A stretch of DNA of 48,686 bases from assembly GCA_949295675.1 (NCBI GenBank), contig CASFMA010000052.1, positions 1-48,686 of the forward strand, read 5' to 3'. A model generated the notes under the pieces. It had not been told where the DNA came from. It was given only the letters and a program-made list of their open reading frames with translations, and did no database searches. The translations under genes and the position numbers were made by a program. This DNA is from an uncultured Spirochaetales bacterium (GTDB taxonomy: Bacteria > Spirochaetota > Spirochaetia > Sphaerochaetales > Sphaerochaetaceae). Position 1 is the stretch's first letter. The number at the start of each line of letters is the position of its first letter. Shown here one piece after another: positions 24,120-33,324 of the stretch.

Positions 24120-25394
24120 ATGCGTTCACCAAGATGGCTTGAGGTTGGACTGAAAAGCATGGCAATCGGAGGCGCAACAGGACTTGCCATGACGATATTC
24201 GCGAACACAGTCTCATTCCTGGGGGACCTGAACGTATGGTGTCCATATCTCGTGCTCCTCCTCCCTCTCGGAGGATACATCACGATGAAGCTCTATTCGG
24301 CATTCGGGGATTCCTACCGTGCGATAACCACGGCAGCCATTGACTTCATCCATGATGGCGAGGCAATCGAGGCAGGGGTGGAAAGACACAAGCCCAAGAT
24401 GAAGATAACACCTATGATGGGCATCGTTGCATATATCGCCGCCGCCATAGCGCACTTTGCCGGAGCATCTGTCGGAAAGGAAGGAGCCGGCGTGCAGATC
24501 GGACTCTCTATCGGGGAGCTCGGCTACAGGCTTGACAAGAGGCTCTCCTGGGAAGGGCACAGAGGACGAGGAGACTACTATCTTATGGTAGGAGCTGGAG
24601 CTGCGTTCGGAGCGCTGTTCTCAGCACCTGTCGCAGGGACGCTTTTCGCGATGACATTCGCATCCCCAGACATAATAAGGCTATCTGCCCTCTTTCCGTC
24701 GCTCGTTGCATCCATAACAGCTGTGATGGTATCGAAAGGAATGGGAATACATGTCATGGAAGTGCCGGCGTTCCAGGAGCTTCCGCTTACAATGAAGAGC
24801 CTTCTCTGCACAATACTCATAGCGATCGCAGCAGGCCTTCTGGCACGTCTCTTCGTGTTCCTTCTCGAAGCATTCAAGGAAGGCCTTAGGAAAAGATTCA
24901 GCAGCCCTGCCATGAGAACGATCATCCCTTCCATAATCGCGATGGCCATCTTCCTCACGACGTATATCGTTACAGGCCGCGATGACTACAACGGTCTGTC
25001 GCTGACGCTGCTTTACGACGCGATGAACGGAAACGGGATACCATATATCTCTTTCGTGCTCAAGGCGATACTCGTATTCCTATCCATAGCCGCAGGATTC
25101 GTAGGCGGAGAGGTAGTGCCTCTGCTTGTGACAGGAGGCACGTTCGGCTATACGCTTGCATCGATCCTGTCGCTCCATCAGCCGACATTCGCAGCGCTCG
25201 GGGCCATAGGCATGCTCTCGGGAGGAACAAACCTGCCGCTTGTCTGCTTTGCATTGGGCCTTGAGCTTTTCGGATACTCCGAACCTGTCCTTCTCTTCGT
25301 CGCAGTAGCTGTCTCCTACATAGCCTCAGGCAAGAAGAGCATATACCAGCATCAGAGGAATGCGCTGAAGGAAAGAGTCTATGGGCAATCCTGA
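24120..25394 (+). CDS. CLC-family anion channel/antiporter
   Basis: A 424-residue membrane protein with about ten to twelve helices. GASVGKEGAGVQIG contains the gating Glu (the GREGP-type motif) and GGEVVPLLVTGGTFGY is the second anion-path motif. This pattern, with GKEGA and GGEVVP rather than GREGP and GxFxP, is closer to the fluoride-exporting CLC-F subclass than to chloride exchangers, an inference from motifs. No fluoride riboswitch is visible upstream. A TAGGAG site precedes the ATG. The 3' end overlaps the Fic gene. Confidence 0.85.
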   Translation: MRSPRWLEVGLKSMAIGGATGLAMTIFANTVSFLGDLNVWCPYLVLLLPLGGYITMKLYSAFGDSYRAITTAAIDFIHDGEAIEAGVERHKPKMKITPMMGIVAYIAAAIAHFAGASVGKEGAGVQIGLSIGELGYRLDKRLSWEGHRGRGDYYLMVGAGAAFGALFSAPVAGTLFAMTFASPDIIRLSALFPSLVASITAVMVSKGMGIHVMEVPAFQELPLTMKSLLCTILIAIAAGLLARLFVFLLEAFKEGLRKRFSSPAMRTIIPSIIAMAIFLTTYIVTGRDDYNGLSLTLLYDAMNGNGIPYISFVLKAILVFLSIAAGFVGGEVVPLLVTGGTFGYTLASILSLHQPTFAALGAIGMLSGGTNLPLVCFALGLELFGYSEPVLLFVAVAVSYIASGKKSIYQHQRNALKERVYGQS

Positions 25395-26424
25395 GATCAG
25401 CATGGATATGAGTGCATACAAACCGCCATTCATGATAACAGATGATATTACGGTGCTGGTTTCAGAGATAAGCGAGGAGGTCGGGAGAATTTCCGTCCTG
25501 CAGGCAGATCATGTCACGCCGCACCTCAGGCGAAAGAACCGCATCCGTACAATCCATTCTTCGCTTGCAATTGAGCATAACTCCCTTACGATCGATCAAA
25601 TGACGGCAATCATCAACGGCAAGCATGTTCTCGGCAATCCAATTGAAATCAGGGAAGTAAGAAACGCATATGAAGCATATGAGCTTACGCTTGACCTTGA
25701 TCCTCTCTCCATTGATTACCTACTGAAAGCTCATAGAGTGATGATGAATGGGCTTGTGCCTGAAAATGGAAGATTCCGCTCTGGTGGCGTTGGAGTCTTC
25801 GATGGGGAGGAGCTCATACATATCGCACCGCCAGCAGAGTATGTTCCATCTCAGATAAGAAACCTCATCTCATGGTACAGCAGATCAAGGCTCCATCCGC
25901 TGGTCAAAAGCTCGGTATTCCATTATGAGTTCGAATTCATCCACCCATTCGTTGATGGAAACGGCAGGATGGGAAGGATGTGGCATACTCTTCTTCTTGG
26001 CAAATGGAATGAGCTCTTCCTGTGGCTTCCTATAGAAGAACTAATCCAGACCAGGCAGAAAGAATACTATGATGCGCTGCGGAAGGCTGATCAGACAGCT
26101 GACTGTGCAGTTTTCGTAGAGCTTATGCTGGAGATCATAAGGGATAGCCTGAGGGAAGCATCGGAGACAGAAGATAACAGCGACCAAGTCAGCGATCAAG
26201 TCGGAGACTCCGTCGCGAGATTGCTCTCAGTGCTTGGCGATGAGCAGCTGTCGGCACTGGAGCTGATGAAGCGGCTTGGACTCTCGCATAGGCCTACATT
26301 CAGAAAGAACTACCTTGATCCAGCATTGCGCGCAAACCTGATAGAACGTACAATCCCGGACAGGCCGAACAGCAGCAGGCAGAGATACAGGAAAGTCAGT
26401 CATCCCTCCTCATCCACCATGTAA
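25381..26424 (+). CDS. Fic-domain protein with C-terminal winged helix
   Basis: A 347-residue Fic protein. The catalytic motif HPFVDGNGRMGR (about 188-199) is complete, with the AMP-transfer His and phosphate-binding Asn-Gly-Arg. An N-terminal inhibitory helix is visible as SLAIEHN near residue 61 (S-x-x-x-E-x-N), the autoinhibited class. The C-terminal 90 residues look like a winged helix (LSALELMKRLGLSHRPTFRKNYL). Such proteins transfer AMP to target proteins. ATG 25381 has AAGGAAAG upstream; ATG 25402 is an alternative. It overlaps the CLC gene by 14 bases and the convergent GNAT gene by 29. Confidence 0.92.
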   Translation: MGNPEISMDMSAYKPPFMITDDITVLVSEISEEVGRISVLQADHVTPHLRRKNRIRTIHSSLAIEHNSLTIDQMTAIINGKHVLGNPIEIREVRNAYEAYELTLDLDPLSIDYLLKAHRVMMNGLVPENGRFRSGGVGVFDGEELIHIAPPAEYVPSQIRNLISWYSRSRLHPLVKSSVFHYEFEFIHPFVDGNGRMGRMWHTLLLGKWNELFLWLPIEELIQTRQKEYYDALRKADQTADCAVFVELMLEIIRDSLREASETEDNSDQVSDQVGDSVARLLSVLGDEQLSALELMKRLGLSHRPTFRKNYLDPALRANLIERTIPDRPNSSRQRYRKVSHPSSSTM

Positions 26425-27082
26425 GCATGTCGCTGCGGATGAGCCCGAGCTTCTGCTGAAGAGCCTCGGATGGCTTGTTTGACACATAGACATTGCAGTA
26501 TGCAGCCCTTCCCTCTTCCATCGCCTTGTCGATCAGGAACATCTCAAGCCTCTCTCCCAATGACCGTCGTCGGAACCCAGGAAGGATCTCAAGCATTCCC
26601 ATGGCTCCTTCTGTATGGAATCCGGCAAAGCCTGCGAACCTGCCATCAGGGAATATGCCCCAGATCCGATTGCTCCTTATGCGCTCTTTTATGTAGTCAA
26701 GCGCACTATGGTAGTTCTCTGCAGCCTCTGCGGCGTATTCCTCGCCAAGCGGCATTATATCGCAGTAATCTGCGTGGAAAGGCTTCCCTTCATATACGTA
26801 AAGGAAGCACGGTTCCTCCACCTTGTAGCCCTTCCCCGAAAGATAGGAATAAAGAGGCTCGCCATGGGCTGCGATCAGGTTATCGCCGAGCAATGGGGAT
26901 ATCCAGCTGCAGTCGATGCAGAAAGACGCTGCCATTATCGTTGATGATGGATTCTCCACCGCTATCCCCTTCTCTGAAAAGAACAGCACCCTGCTTCCAG
27001 GAAGCGACAATGTATCTATGATGTCTGTGTATGAAAGAGCATCCAGCCCTTTCAGGAAACGAATTTCATCATCATTTGCCAT
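26396..27082 (-). CDS. GNAT-family acetyltransferase
   Basis: A 228-residue protein with an N-terminal region of about 110 residues and a C-terminal GNAT domain: IWGIFPDGRFAGFAGFHTEG then MGMLEILPGFRRRSLGERLEMFLIDKAMEEG (acetyl-CoA motif) and YCNVYVSNKPSEALQQKLGL. The substrate is unknown. A TATAGT box ends seven bases before the ATG with no ribosome binding site. Convergent overlap with the Fic gene. Confidence 0.8.
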   Translation of the reverse strand: MANDDEIRFLKGLDALSYTDIIDTLSLPGSRVLFFSEKGIAVENPSSTIMAASFCIDCSWISPLLGDNLIAAHGEPLYSYLSGKGYKVEEPCFLYVYEGKPFHADYCDIMPLGEEYAAEAAENYHSALDYIKERIRSNRIWGIFPDGRFAGFAGFHTEGAMGMLEILPGFRRRSLGERLEMFLIDKAMEEGRAAYCNVYVSNKPSEALQQKLGLIRSDMLTWWMRRDD

Positions 27083-27149
27083 GAAGTGTACTATAGCAAT
27101 TTTCCATCACCTTACACAGATACCCTTTTTATGATATGTTTACCTCGCT

Positions 27150-29177
27150 ATGGATGAGAAGAGCATACGCAACATAGGCATCATGGCCCATATAGATGCC
27201 GGGAAGACAACGACAACGGAAAGAATACTGTACTATACAGGTGAGAACCATAGGATCGGCGAGGTCGACAACGGCGAAGCGACTATGGACTGGATGCAGC
27301 AGGAGCAGGACAGAGGCATAACTATAACGAGCGCCGCGACAACCTGCTACTGGAAGGAGCATCAGATAAACATCATAGACACCCCGGGACATGTGGACTT
27401 CACAGCAGAGGTCGAAAGATCGCTCAGGGTGCTTGATGGCGCTGTCGGCATATTCTGTGCAGTCGGAGGTGTCGAGCCTCAGACCGAGACTGTATGGCGG
27501 CAGGCAGATAAATACTCAATACCGCGCATCGCGTTCGTGAACAAGATGGACAGGCTTGGAGCCGACTTCTATGAAGTGCTTAAGGAGATGGAGAAGAAAC
27601 TTTCGGAGAATCCTGTCCCGCTCTTCATACCTGTAGGCTCTGAGAACGGATTCTCCGGGATAATAGATCTTCTTTCCATGGAGTATCTCACATTCAGCGC
27701 GGAAGACGAGGGAAAGACGATAACGCGCTCCGCTATACCTGAAAGCGAGAAGGATAACGCAGATAAGTGGAGAGAGAAGCTTATAGACAGCGCAGCATCA
27801 TTCTCGGATGAGATAACGGAGCTCTACTTCGAGGGCGAGGATATCCCATCTGACATGATACTGTCGGCACTGAGGACTGCGACGCTTGAGCGCAAGTGCC
27901 TGCCTGTATTCGTAGGCTCATCGCTCAAGAACATCGGAGTCCAGACTCTCCTTGATGGAATAGTCTCCCTCCTCCCTTCCCCTCTCGAGACGCCGGCGGT
28001 AGAGACCATAAATGCGAAGAACGGGAAGACTGAGGAGCTCAAGCACAGCCAGACAGGACCGCTTGAGGCCCTTATCTTCAAGATCCAGGTGGATCCACAG
28101 GCCGGCCCGATGTGCTTTGTTCGCGTATACTCAGGCGTCCTCAAGAAGGGCATAGCTGTATACAACATCACAAAAGGCAAGAAGGAAAGGATCAACAGGC
28201 TCCTGAGGATGCACGCAGACAGGAGCGAGGATCTTTCAGAGCTCAAGGCTGGGGATATCGGGGTGATAATAGGCTTCCGCATGGCCCAGACAGGTGACAC
28301 GATCGGACAGGAGAACCATCCATTCCTGCTGGAGAAGATGCAGTTCCCTACCCCTGTCATATCAATCGCGATAGAGCCGAAAAGCACTGCAGAGCAGGAC
28401 AAGCTGAGAAAGGCACTTGAAACCCTTGCCATGGAAGATCCGACATTCACATACAAGGATGATGCGGAAACAGGCCAGCTTGTCATATCAGGGATGGGAG
28501 AGCTTCATCTCGATGTCCTTGTGACAAGGATAACAAAGGAGATGAAGATAGATGCGAGAGTCGGAAACCCGCAGGTATCCTACAGGGAGTGCATCAGGAA
28601 GGAAGCCTCAGGCAAGGAAGATTTTGCCCGCACCATCGCAGGAAAGGAGAACACCGCATCCATATCTCTCACAGTCCGTCCTCTTCCCCCTCGGAGCGGC
28701 AACAGCCTGAAGATCACGGCAAGCACCAGGGACATCCCTGAGGATATCATCGAAGCAATAAGGAATGGGATAAACGGAGCATTCCAGGGTGGCATAAAGT
28801 TCGGCTATGAATGCACAGACATAGAGGCTGATGTGACAGCTATCGGATACGATGAGAACACATCGACTCCTTTCGCATTCACATCCTGTGCCGCGATGGC
28901 ATTTGACAGGATTGCCTCCGAGGCAGAGCCTGTGCTTATGCAGCCAGTGATGAAGGTGCAGGCAACAGCCCCATCTGAATATATCGGAGATGTCATCTCA
29001 TCCCTTACGCAGAGAGGCGGTATAGTGCTCTCGATGGAATCAAAGCCAGGCGCTGATACAGTGACAGCAGAAGCTCCTCTTGAGAAGATGTTCGGCTACA
29101 CGACTGTTCTCCGCTCATCAACCCAGGGACGTGGAACATTCAGCATGGAGTTCTCTCATTACGCTGAAAAGAACTAA
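27150..29177 (+). CDS. fusA: Elongation factor G
   Basis: A 675-residue translational GTPase. G1 AHIDAGKT, G2 [11 protein letters not shown]3 DTPGHVDF with the catalytic His, and G4 NKMD are all intact, and domains II-V follow. Spirochaetes are known to carry two specialised EF-G proteins, one for translocation and one for ribosome recycling; which role this copy has cannot be decided by eye. Upstream there is no ribosome binding site; CTTACA...TATGTT boxes end nine bases before the ATG. A strong hairpin terminator follows. Confidence 0.9.
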   Translation: MDEKSIRNIGIMAHIDAGKTTTTERILYYTGENHRIGEVDNGEATMDWMQQEQDRGITITSAATTCYWKEHQINIIDTPGHVDFTAEVERSLRVLDGAVGIFCAVGGVEPQTETVWRQADKYSIPRIAFVNKMDRLGADFYEVLKEMEKKLSENPVPLFIPVGSENGFSGIIDLLSMEYLTFSAEDEGKTITRSAIPESEKDNADKWREKLIDSAASFSDEITELYFEGEDIPSDMILSALRTATLERKCLPVFVGSSLKNIGVQTLLDGIVSLLPSPLETPAVETINAKNGKTEELKHSQTGPLEALIFKIQVDPQAGPMCFVRVYSGVLKKGIAVYNITKGKKERINRLLRMHADRSEDLSELKAGDIGVIIGFRMAQTGDTIGQENHPFLLEKMQFPTPVISIAIEPKSTAEQDKLRKALETLAMEDPTFTYKDDAETGQLVISGMGELHLDVLVTRITKEMKIDARVGNPQVSYRECIRKEASGKEDFARTIAGKENTASISLTVRPLPPRSGNSLKITASTRDIPEDIIEAIRNGINGAFQGGIKFGYECTDIEADVTAIGYDENTSTPFAFTSCAAMAFDRIASEAEPVLMQPVMKVQATAPSEYIGDVISSLTQRGGIVLSMESKPGADTVTAEAPLEKMFGYTTVLRSSTQGRGTFSMEFSHYAEKN

Positions 29178-29195
29178 AGAGTTATGATATCATAA

Positions 29196-29231
29196 ATGGG
29201 TGTATTTGATATGATACACCCATAATTTTTA
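29196..29231 (+). terminator. Intrinsic terminator of the EF-G gene
   Basis: A perfect 10-base stem (ATGGGTGTAT / ATACACCCAT at 29196-29205 and 29214-29223) with an eight-base loop, then AATTTTTA. It may also serve the convergent dehydrogenase gene. Confidence 0.85.
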
Positions 29232-29254
29232 TAGATTATAAAATAGTAATTATA

Positions 29255-30235
29255 TTACTTTACTTGATTGGTCAGAACCTTCCCTTCCTCGAATTCCTTG
29301 ACATTCGAAAGCGTTGTCTCGCTTATAGCGGAAAGGGCTTCCTTTGTCAGATATCCCTGATGGGATGTTATTATCACATTGGGCATGCTTATCAGACGCG
29401 CCAGCGTGTCATCTGCTATCCCCTCATCGCTCTGATCGGTATAGAATATGCCTGCCTCTTCCTCATATACATCAAGCGCGGCCCCTCCTATCCTCTTCTC
29501 CTTCAGAGCCTCAAGCAGCGCATCGGAGTCAATGAGGGCTCCTCTTGACGTGTTGATGATGTAAGCCGTGTCCTTCATGTCCGAAAGTGTCCTTGCGTTT
29601 ATCATATGCCTGTTGTCATTTGTCAGTGGGCAGTAGAGGCTCACGACATCTGATTCCCGCAGAAGCGTATCAAGGTCGGTATACTCCACCCCGCTTATCT
29701 CTGCAGGATATGGATCATATGCCAGGACACGCATCCCAAAGCCTTTTGCTATGTCAATCGCAGCACGTCCGATCTTTCCAGTTCCGACAATCCCCATTGT
29801 CTTGCCATAAAGATCGATGCCGACGAGCCCAGAAAGCGAGAAATTAAACTCTCTTGTACGCACATAGGCATGTGTCAGCTTCCGGACAAGAGCGAGAAGC
29901 AGCGCGAAGGAATGCTCTGCGACAGCATGAGGACTGTAAGCCGGCACTCTGACGACAGGGATTCCATTTGATAGCGCATAGCGGTAATCAACATTGTTGA
30001 AGCCAGCTGAACGCATCGCGATGAGCTTCACCCCCTCCTGCTTGAGCACATCGACGACATTCCTGTCAACGGTGCAGTTAACGAACGGGCAGACGACATC
30101 CGCGCCCTTTGCAAGTATCGCGGTATCTCTGTTGAGCGAGGCATCGTAATACACGATGTCATATCCATATTTCCTATTGGCCTCATCGAAATGGAGCCTA
30201 TCGTATGATTTAGTATCAAACAGGGCAATCTTCAT
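29255..30235 (-). CDS. D-2-hydroxyacid dehydrogenase (D-lactate dehydrogenase-like)
   Basis: A 326-residue NAD-dependent enzyme. Start MKIALFDTKSYDR is fixed by AAGGAG eight bases upstream. The dinucleotide motif is GIVGTGKIGRAA; the catalytic Arg lies in INTSRGALIDS, the Glu follows in the next strand (LDVYEEEAG) and the His in TSHQGYLT. The first 12 residues and SHQGYLT are typical of fermentative D-lactate dehydrogenases. It should reduce pyruvate to D-lactate with NADH. It is divergent from the PTS IIC gene. Confidence 0.9.
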   Translation of the reverse strand: MKIALFDTKSYDRLHFDEANRKYGYDIVYYDASLNRDTAILAKGADVVCPFVNCTVDRNVVDVLKQEGVKLIAMRSAGFNNVDYRYALSNGIPVVRVPAYSPHAVAEHSFALLLALVRKLTHAYVRTREFNFSLSGLVGIDLYGKTMGIVGTGKIGRAAIDIAKGFGMRVLAYDPYPAEISGVEYTDLDTLLRESDVVSLYCPLTNDNRHMINARTLSDMKDTAYIINTSRGALIDSDALLEALKEKRIGGAALDVYEEEAGIFYTDQSDEGIADDTLARLISMPNVIITSHQGYLTKEALSAISETTLSNVKEFEEGKVLTNQVK

Positions 30236-30306
30236 AAATGATTCTCCTTCCAACTAAAGGTAATACCAAACAGGCAAAAAGGAAAAACGAGGCACATTGG
30301 CGATTG

Positions 30307-30335
30307 TTGACCAATTCCCCATGATTTCAGATAAT
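30307..30335 (+). promoter_or_regulatory. Promoter of the PTS IIC gene
   Basis: TTGACC (30307-30312), 17-base spacer, GATAAT (30330-30335), near consensus. Predicted start about 30342 gives an 87-base leader to the ATG at 30429. An ATTGG...CCAAT inverted repeat (30297-30316) overlaps the -35 box and may be an operator. Confidence 0.65.
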
Positions 30336-30428
30336 CACGCTGTCGGAAGCCTTCGCTGTATTGAAAATGGTAAAGCGATGTCCTGCTATCCGAGAAACCA
30401 CAAACCATCGATATTGGAGAGTAGGACA

Positions 30429-31454
30429 ATGCCTGAGGGAAAAGAGAAAGGTATCGGGGATTATATTGTCTCCATACTCAACGGAATGGCACAGGGGCTG
30501 TTTTCATCACTTATCATCGGCCTCATCATCAAGCAGATAGGCACATATGCTGGACTGGGGTGGCTAGCTTCATTCGGACAGGTCGCGCAGTGCCTCACAT
30601 GTCCAGCCATCGGAATAGGTGTAGCATACAGCATCGGTGCGAAGGGACTAGCCCTTTTCGCAGCGGCAACAGCAGGCACGATCGGAGGCGGAGCGATAAC
30701 AATAGCGGAGACTGGAGCCGTCGCGATAGCTTCCGGGGAACCTCTTGGAGCATGTATCGCGGCCCTTGTCGGAGCGCTCTGCGGCAAGCTTGTGACAGGG
30801 AGGACGAAAGCTGACATCATTGCAGTGCCGCTTGTCACGATCCTTGCTGGTGGACTTACGGGCATGTTCATATCACCTGTGGTCGCGACGCTGATGAACG
30901 CGCTCGGAGCATTCATAAACCAGCTCACCACCCTTTACCCGCTGCCTATGGGAATACTTGTATCTGCCGTCGTCGGAATGGTGCTTACCCTTCCGATAAG
31001 CTCCGCTGCCATCTGCATATCACTTGGGCTTTCAGGGCTGGCCGCAGGAGCAGCTTGCGCAGGATGCTCGGCACAGATGATAGGATTTGCCTTCATGAGC
31101 TTCAAGGAGAACGGAGTCGGAGGGCTGATCAGCCAGGGGCTTGGTACATCCATGCTCCAGATCCCGAATATCTGGAAGAACTGGAAGATATGGATTCCCC
31201 CAACAGCAGCATCGATGATCACCGGGCCGATATCAACATGTCTGTTCAAGATGACGAACAATGCAGCAGGCGCAGGAATGGGCACAAGCGGCCTGGTCGG
31301 GCAGTTCAACGCAGTTGCCGTGATGGGAGCCTCGGCACTGCCTGAGATAGTGATCGTGCACTTCCTTCTCCCCGCCATTCTCACAGTCCTCATAGCTTTG
31401 CCGCTGAGGAAGAATGGCTGGATAAAGGAAGGAGACCTGACGCTTCCTGACTGA
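30429..31454 (+). CDS. PTS-type sugar transporter subunit IIC (EIIC_2)
   Basis: A 341-residue membrane protein with about ten helices rich in Gly, Ala and Ile. Segments such as VAQCLTCPAIGIGVAYSIGA, TIGGGAITIAETGAVAI and the late TNNAAGAGMGTSGLVGQFN match the PTS_EIIC_2 family (PF13303), orphan IIC-like permeases of uncertain substrate. MPEGKEKGIGDYIV is the natural start; an upstream reading adds 44 unsuitable residues. No IIA or IIB gene is nearby, so phosphotransfer dependence is unclear. A 14-base-pair terminator follows. Confidence 0.8.
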   Translation: MPEGKEKGIGDYIVSILNGMAQGLFSSLIIGLIIKQIGTYAGLGWLASFGQVAQCLTCPAIGIGVAYSIGAKGLALFAAATAGTIGGGAITIAETGAVAIASGEPLGACIAALVGALCGKLVTGRTKADIIAVPLVTILAGGLTGMFISPVVATLMNALGAFINQLTTLYPLPMGILVSAVVGMVLTLPISSAAICISLGLSGLAAGAACAGCSAQMIGFAFMSFKENGVGGLISQGLGTSMLQIPNIWKNWKIWIPPTAASMITGPISTCLFKMTNNAAGAGMGTSGLVGQFNAVAVMGASALPEIVIVHFLLPAILTVLIALPLRKNGWIKEGDLTLPD

Positions 31455-31459
31455 TTGAT

Positions 31460-31503
31460 AAAAGCATCTGAATTACATTCTTCAATATTCAGATGCTTTT
31501 TTT
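31460..31503. terminator. Bidirectional intrinsic terminator
   Basis: A 14-base perfect stem (31460-31473 with 31487-31500) followed on the plus strand by TTT and preceded by AAAA, giving T runs on both strands. It ends the PTS IIC gene and also overlaps the last codons and stop of the convergent metallo-beta-lactamase gene. Confidence 0.88.
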
Positions 31504-32252
31504 ATAATATAATCATGATCCAATTGTGCTAATTCTGCCCTTTGGAAAACAGAGGTTGTCTCAGCCAGTATCGCTCTTCTATATTCTGAATCAACAGGTA
31601 AATGTACCAAAAGCAGATATTCTGCATTCATTTCCTTTGCAAGCATGCCAACTTGCATGCCACTGGAATGACCTTGTTCTTGAAGATGATTTCGGTATAT
31701 ATCCAGACCGCCCGCCTCGTGAATCAGCAAATCAGACGAAAAAGCAGCTGCGGGATACGGCAATGTGACTGAGCTATCGGGGAAATATGATACTTTCTCA
31801 TTGCCGCTTATGAATACATAACCTGTTGTCGGAACTTTTGGCCTATGAAATAAAGGGAAGCTTTTTATATTGATACTCCCAATACTTTCAATTTCAGTCA
31901 GCCATTTTATTTCCATCATTTTCTTCTGATCAAGAAGAAATAGCTCATACAATCTTCTTGCCATTTCTAACGTATGCGGATTTCCTAGAATAATCAGCGG
32001 CTTTTCTCTTTTCATCAGCCACAGATTGTGAAGGAGCGAAGGTAAGGCATAGATATGATCAACATGTGCATGCGTCAGGATTACTGCATCGATAGTCATG
32101 GGATCATACCCACTATGCAGCAATGAAGTAACAGGACTTCCGGATGTATCGACCAGAAATGTAGTCTTCTCATCTGATATAACAAAGCTTGTATTTCCGG
32201 TATCCCTAGCCTGAAGCCCGCCAGATATGCCTGAAAATTTCAGTCTGAACAT
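31482..32252 (-). CDS. Metallo-beta-lactamase-fold hydrolase (PhnP/RNase Z-like)
   Basis: A 256-residue protein with the metal-binding signature ILTHAHVDHIYALPSLL (H-x-H-x-D-H) near residue 58, a second His in PLFHRP and further ligands LIHEAGGLD and LLVHLP. The overall layout resembles PhnP and RNase Z-type phosphodiesterases. PhnP cleaves a cyclic phosphosugar formed in phosphonate breakdown. Here it follows a phosphonate-type transporter, so a phosphate-ester substrate linked to the imported compound is a fair guess. GGAG precedes the ATG. A strong hairpin with T6 separates it from phnD; its own 3' end overlaps a terminator stem. Confidence 0.8.
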   Translation of the reverse strand: MFRLKFSGISGGLQARDTGNTSFVISDEKTTFLVDTSGSPVTSLLHSGYDPMTIDAVILTHAHVDHIYALPSLLHNLWLMKREKPLIILGNPHTLEMARRLYELFLLDQKKMMEIKWLTEIESIGSINIKSFPLFHRPKVPTTGYVFISGNEKVSYFPDSSVTLPYPAAAFSSDLLIHEAGGLDIYRNHLQEQGHSSGMQVGMLAKEMNAEYLLLVHLPVDSEYRRAILAETTSVFQRAELAQLDHDYIIKKASEY

Positions 32253-32263
32253 AAATCACTCCG

Positions 32264-32292
32264 AAAAAACAGGGAGAGAATAAATCTCTCCC
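32264..32292 (-). terminator. Intrinsic terminator inside the phn-type operon
   Basis: Minus strand: GGGAGAGA/TCTCTCCC stem (32272-32279 and 32285-32292), five-base loop, then TG and T6. It lies 17 bases past the phnD stop and 12 before the next ATG. It may reduce read-through to the hydrolase gene or protect the phnD mRNA end. Confidence 0.8.
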
Positions 32293-32308
32293 ATATTCTT
32301 GAATTACC

Positions 32309-33298
32309 TTATTCTCCAAGCAATTCAGCCACTTTCTCACTTCCTTCACGGATATCGCGGAGAACAGCATAATCCTTCGCATAATCAACAGGAATGAACC
32401 TATCATTCTCAGGCCATGTCTCCTGCATCAACGTACCTTCCCAATCATATGTGAGGAATGCCTCCCTAACCTTTTCCTGCAGCTCTGGCTTAAGCCTATA
32501 ATTAACGCCCCATGCAGTTGGAGGGAATATATCTGACTCATATATGAAATCACACCATTCTGAAGTATCGGGGACACGTTCGCCAGCAACCATTCTCTGA
32601 AGTACTGTATCAGCAATTGCTGCAGCATCATAGTCCTGATTATACACACCCATTATTGAGTTATCGTGATTTCCAGAGAAAGAAACCTCATAATCAACAT
32701 TAGGAAGTATTCCAAAATTCTGATAAAGGATAGCCCTTGGCGCACTATATCCCGAATTTGAGCTTTCGGACACAAATGCAACATTCTTGCCAACAATATC
32801 ATCTATCGTAGAAATCCCTGAACCCTTATAGGTGATTATTGCCATCCTATATCCAACAAAGCCATTCTCAGTTCCCATTACGACCATAGGAACGAATCCA
32901 CCAACATTAACAGCATCCTGGACTGTTCCAGCAGCAAAGCCTGAAACATGGAGGCGACCAGCCCTCATTGCTTCAATCTGTGTCGCATAATTGGTTACAG
33001 CAAACCACTTGACATTCTTTCCTGTCACTTCTTCAAGATGCTTTTGGAAATCAACAAAGACTTCCTCATATACAGCAGGATCTTCCACTGGAGCATATGC
33101 AAAAATCAATGTATCCGGGTCAAGCCACATAGAGGGATCCTCAGGTGTATCAGCAATCATGTCGCCGTTCTTATCGACATAAACTGGATCCAATTCTCCA
33201 TACTGTACCACTTCTTCCGTAGTTTCATTTGAGCCTTGGGCAAAAAGAACTCCTATGAAAGCCATGAAAACGAAAGCAATTGTAAAGAATTTCTTCAT
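32309..33298 (-). CDS. phnD: Phosphonate-type ABC transporter substrate-binding protein
   Basis: A 329-residue exported protein (signal peptide MKKFFTIAFVFMAFIGVLFA, no Cys lipobox). FAYAPVEDP opens the mature fold and VSESSNSGYSAPRAILY is the ligand-contact segment equivalent to the SSTSGY motif of PhnD and PtxB proteins. YDAAAIADTVLQRM fits the second lobe. The ligand should carry a phosphonate, phosphite or phosphate group, but the binding residues differ enough to leave the exact compound open. It is the fourth transporter gene, 26 bases after phnE. Confidence 0.88.
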   Translation of the reverse strand: MKKFFTIAFVFMAFIGVLFAQGSNETTEEVVQYGELDPVYVDKNGDMIADTPEDPSMWLDPDTLIFAYAPVEDPAVYEEVFVDFQKHLEEVTGKNVKWFAVTNYATQIEAMRAGRLHVSGFAAGTVQDAVNVGGFVPMVVMGTENGFVGYRMAIITYKGSGISTIDDIVGKNVAFVSESSNSGYSAPRAILYQNFGILPNVDYEVSFSGNHDNSIMGVYNQDYDAAAIADTVLQRMVAGERVPDTSEWCDFIYESDIFPPTAWGVNYRLKPELQEKVREAFLTYDWEGTLMQETWPENDRFIPVDYAKDYAVLRDIREGSEKVAELLGE

Positions 33299-33324
33299 AA
33301 AGATACCTCCTTTTGTATTCTTTA

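Noticed and set aside
22669-24120. A fluoride riboswitch controlling the CLC gene
   Set aside because: No crcB-type motif was seen before the aldehyde dehydrogenase gene, and there are only nine bases before the CLC gene.
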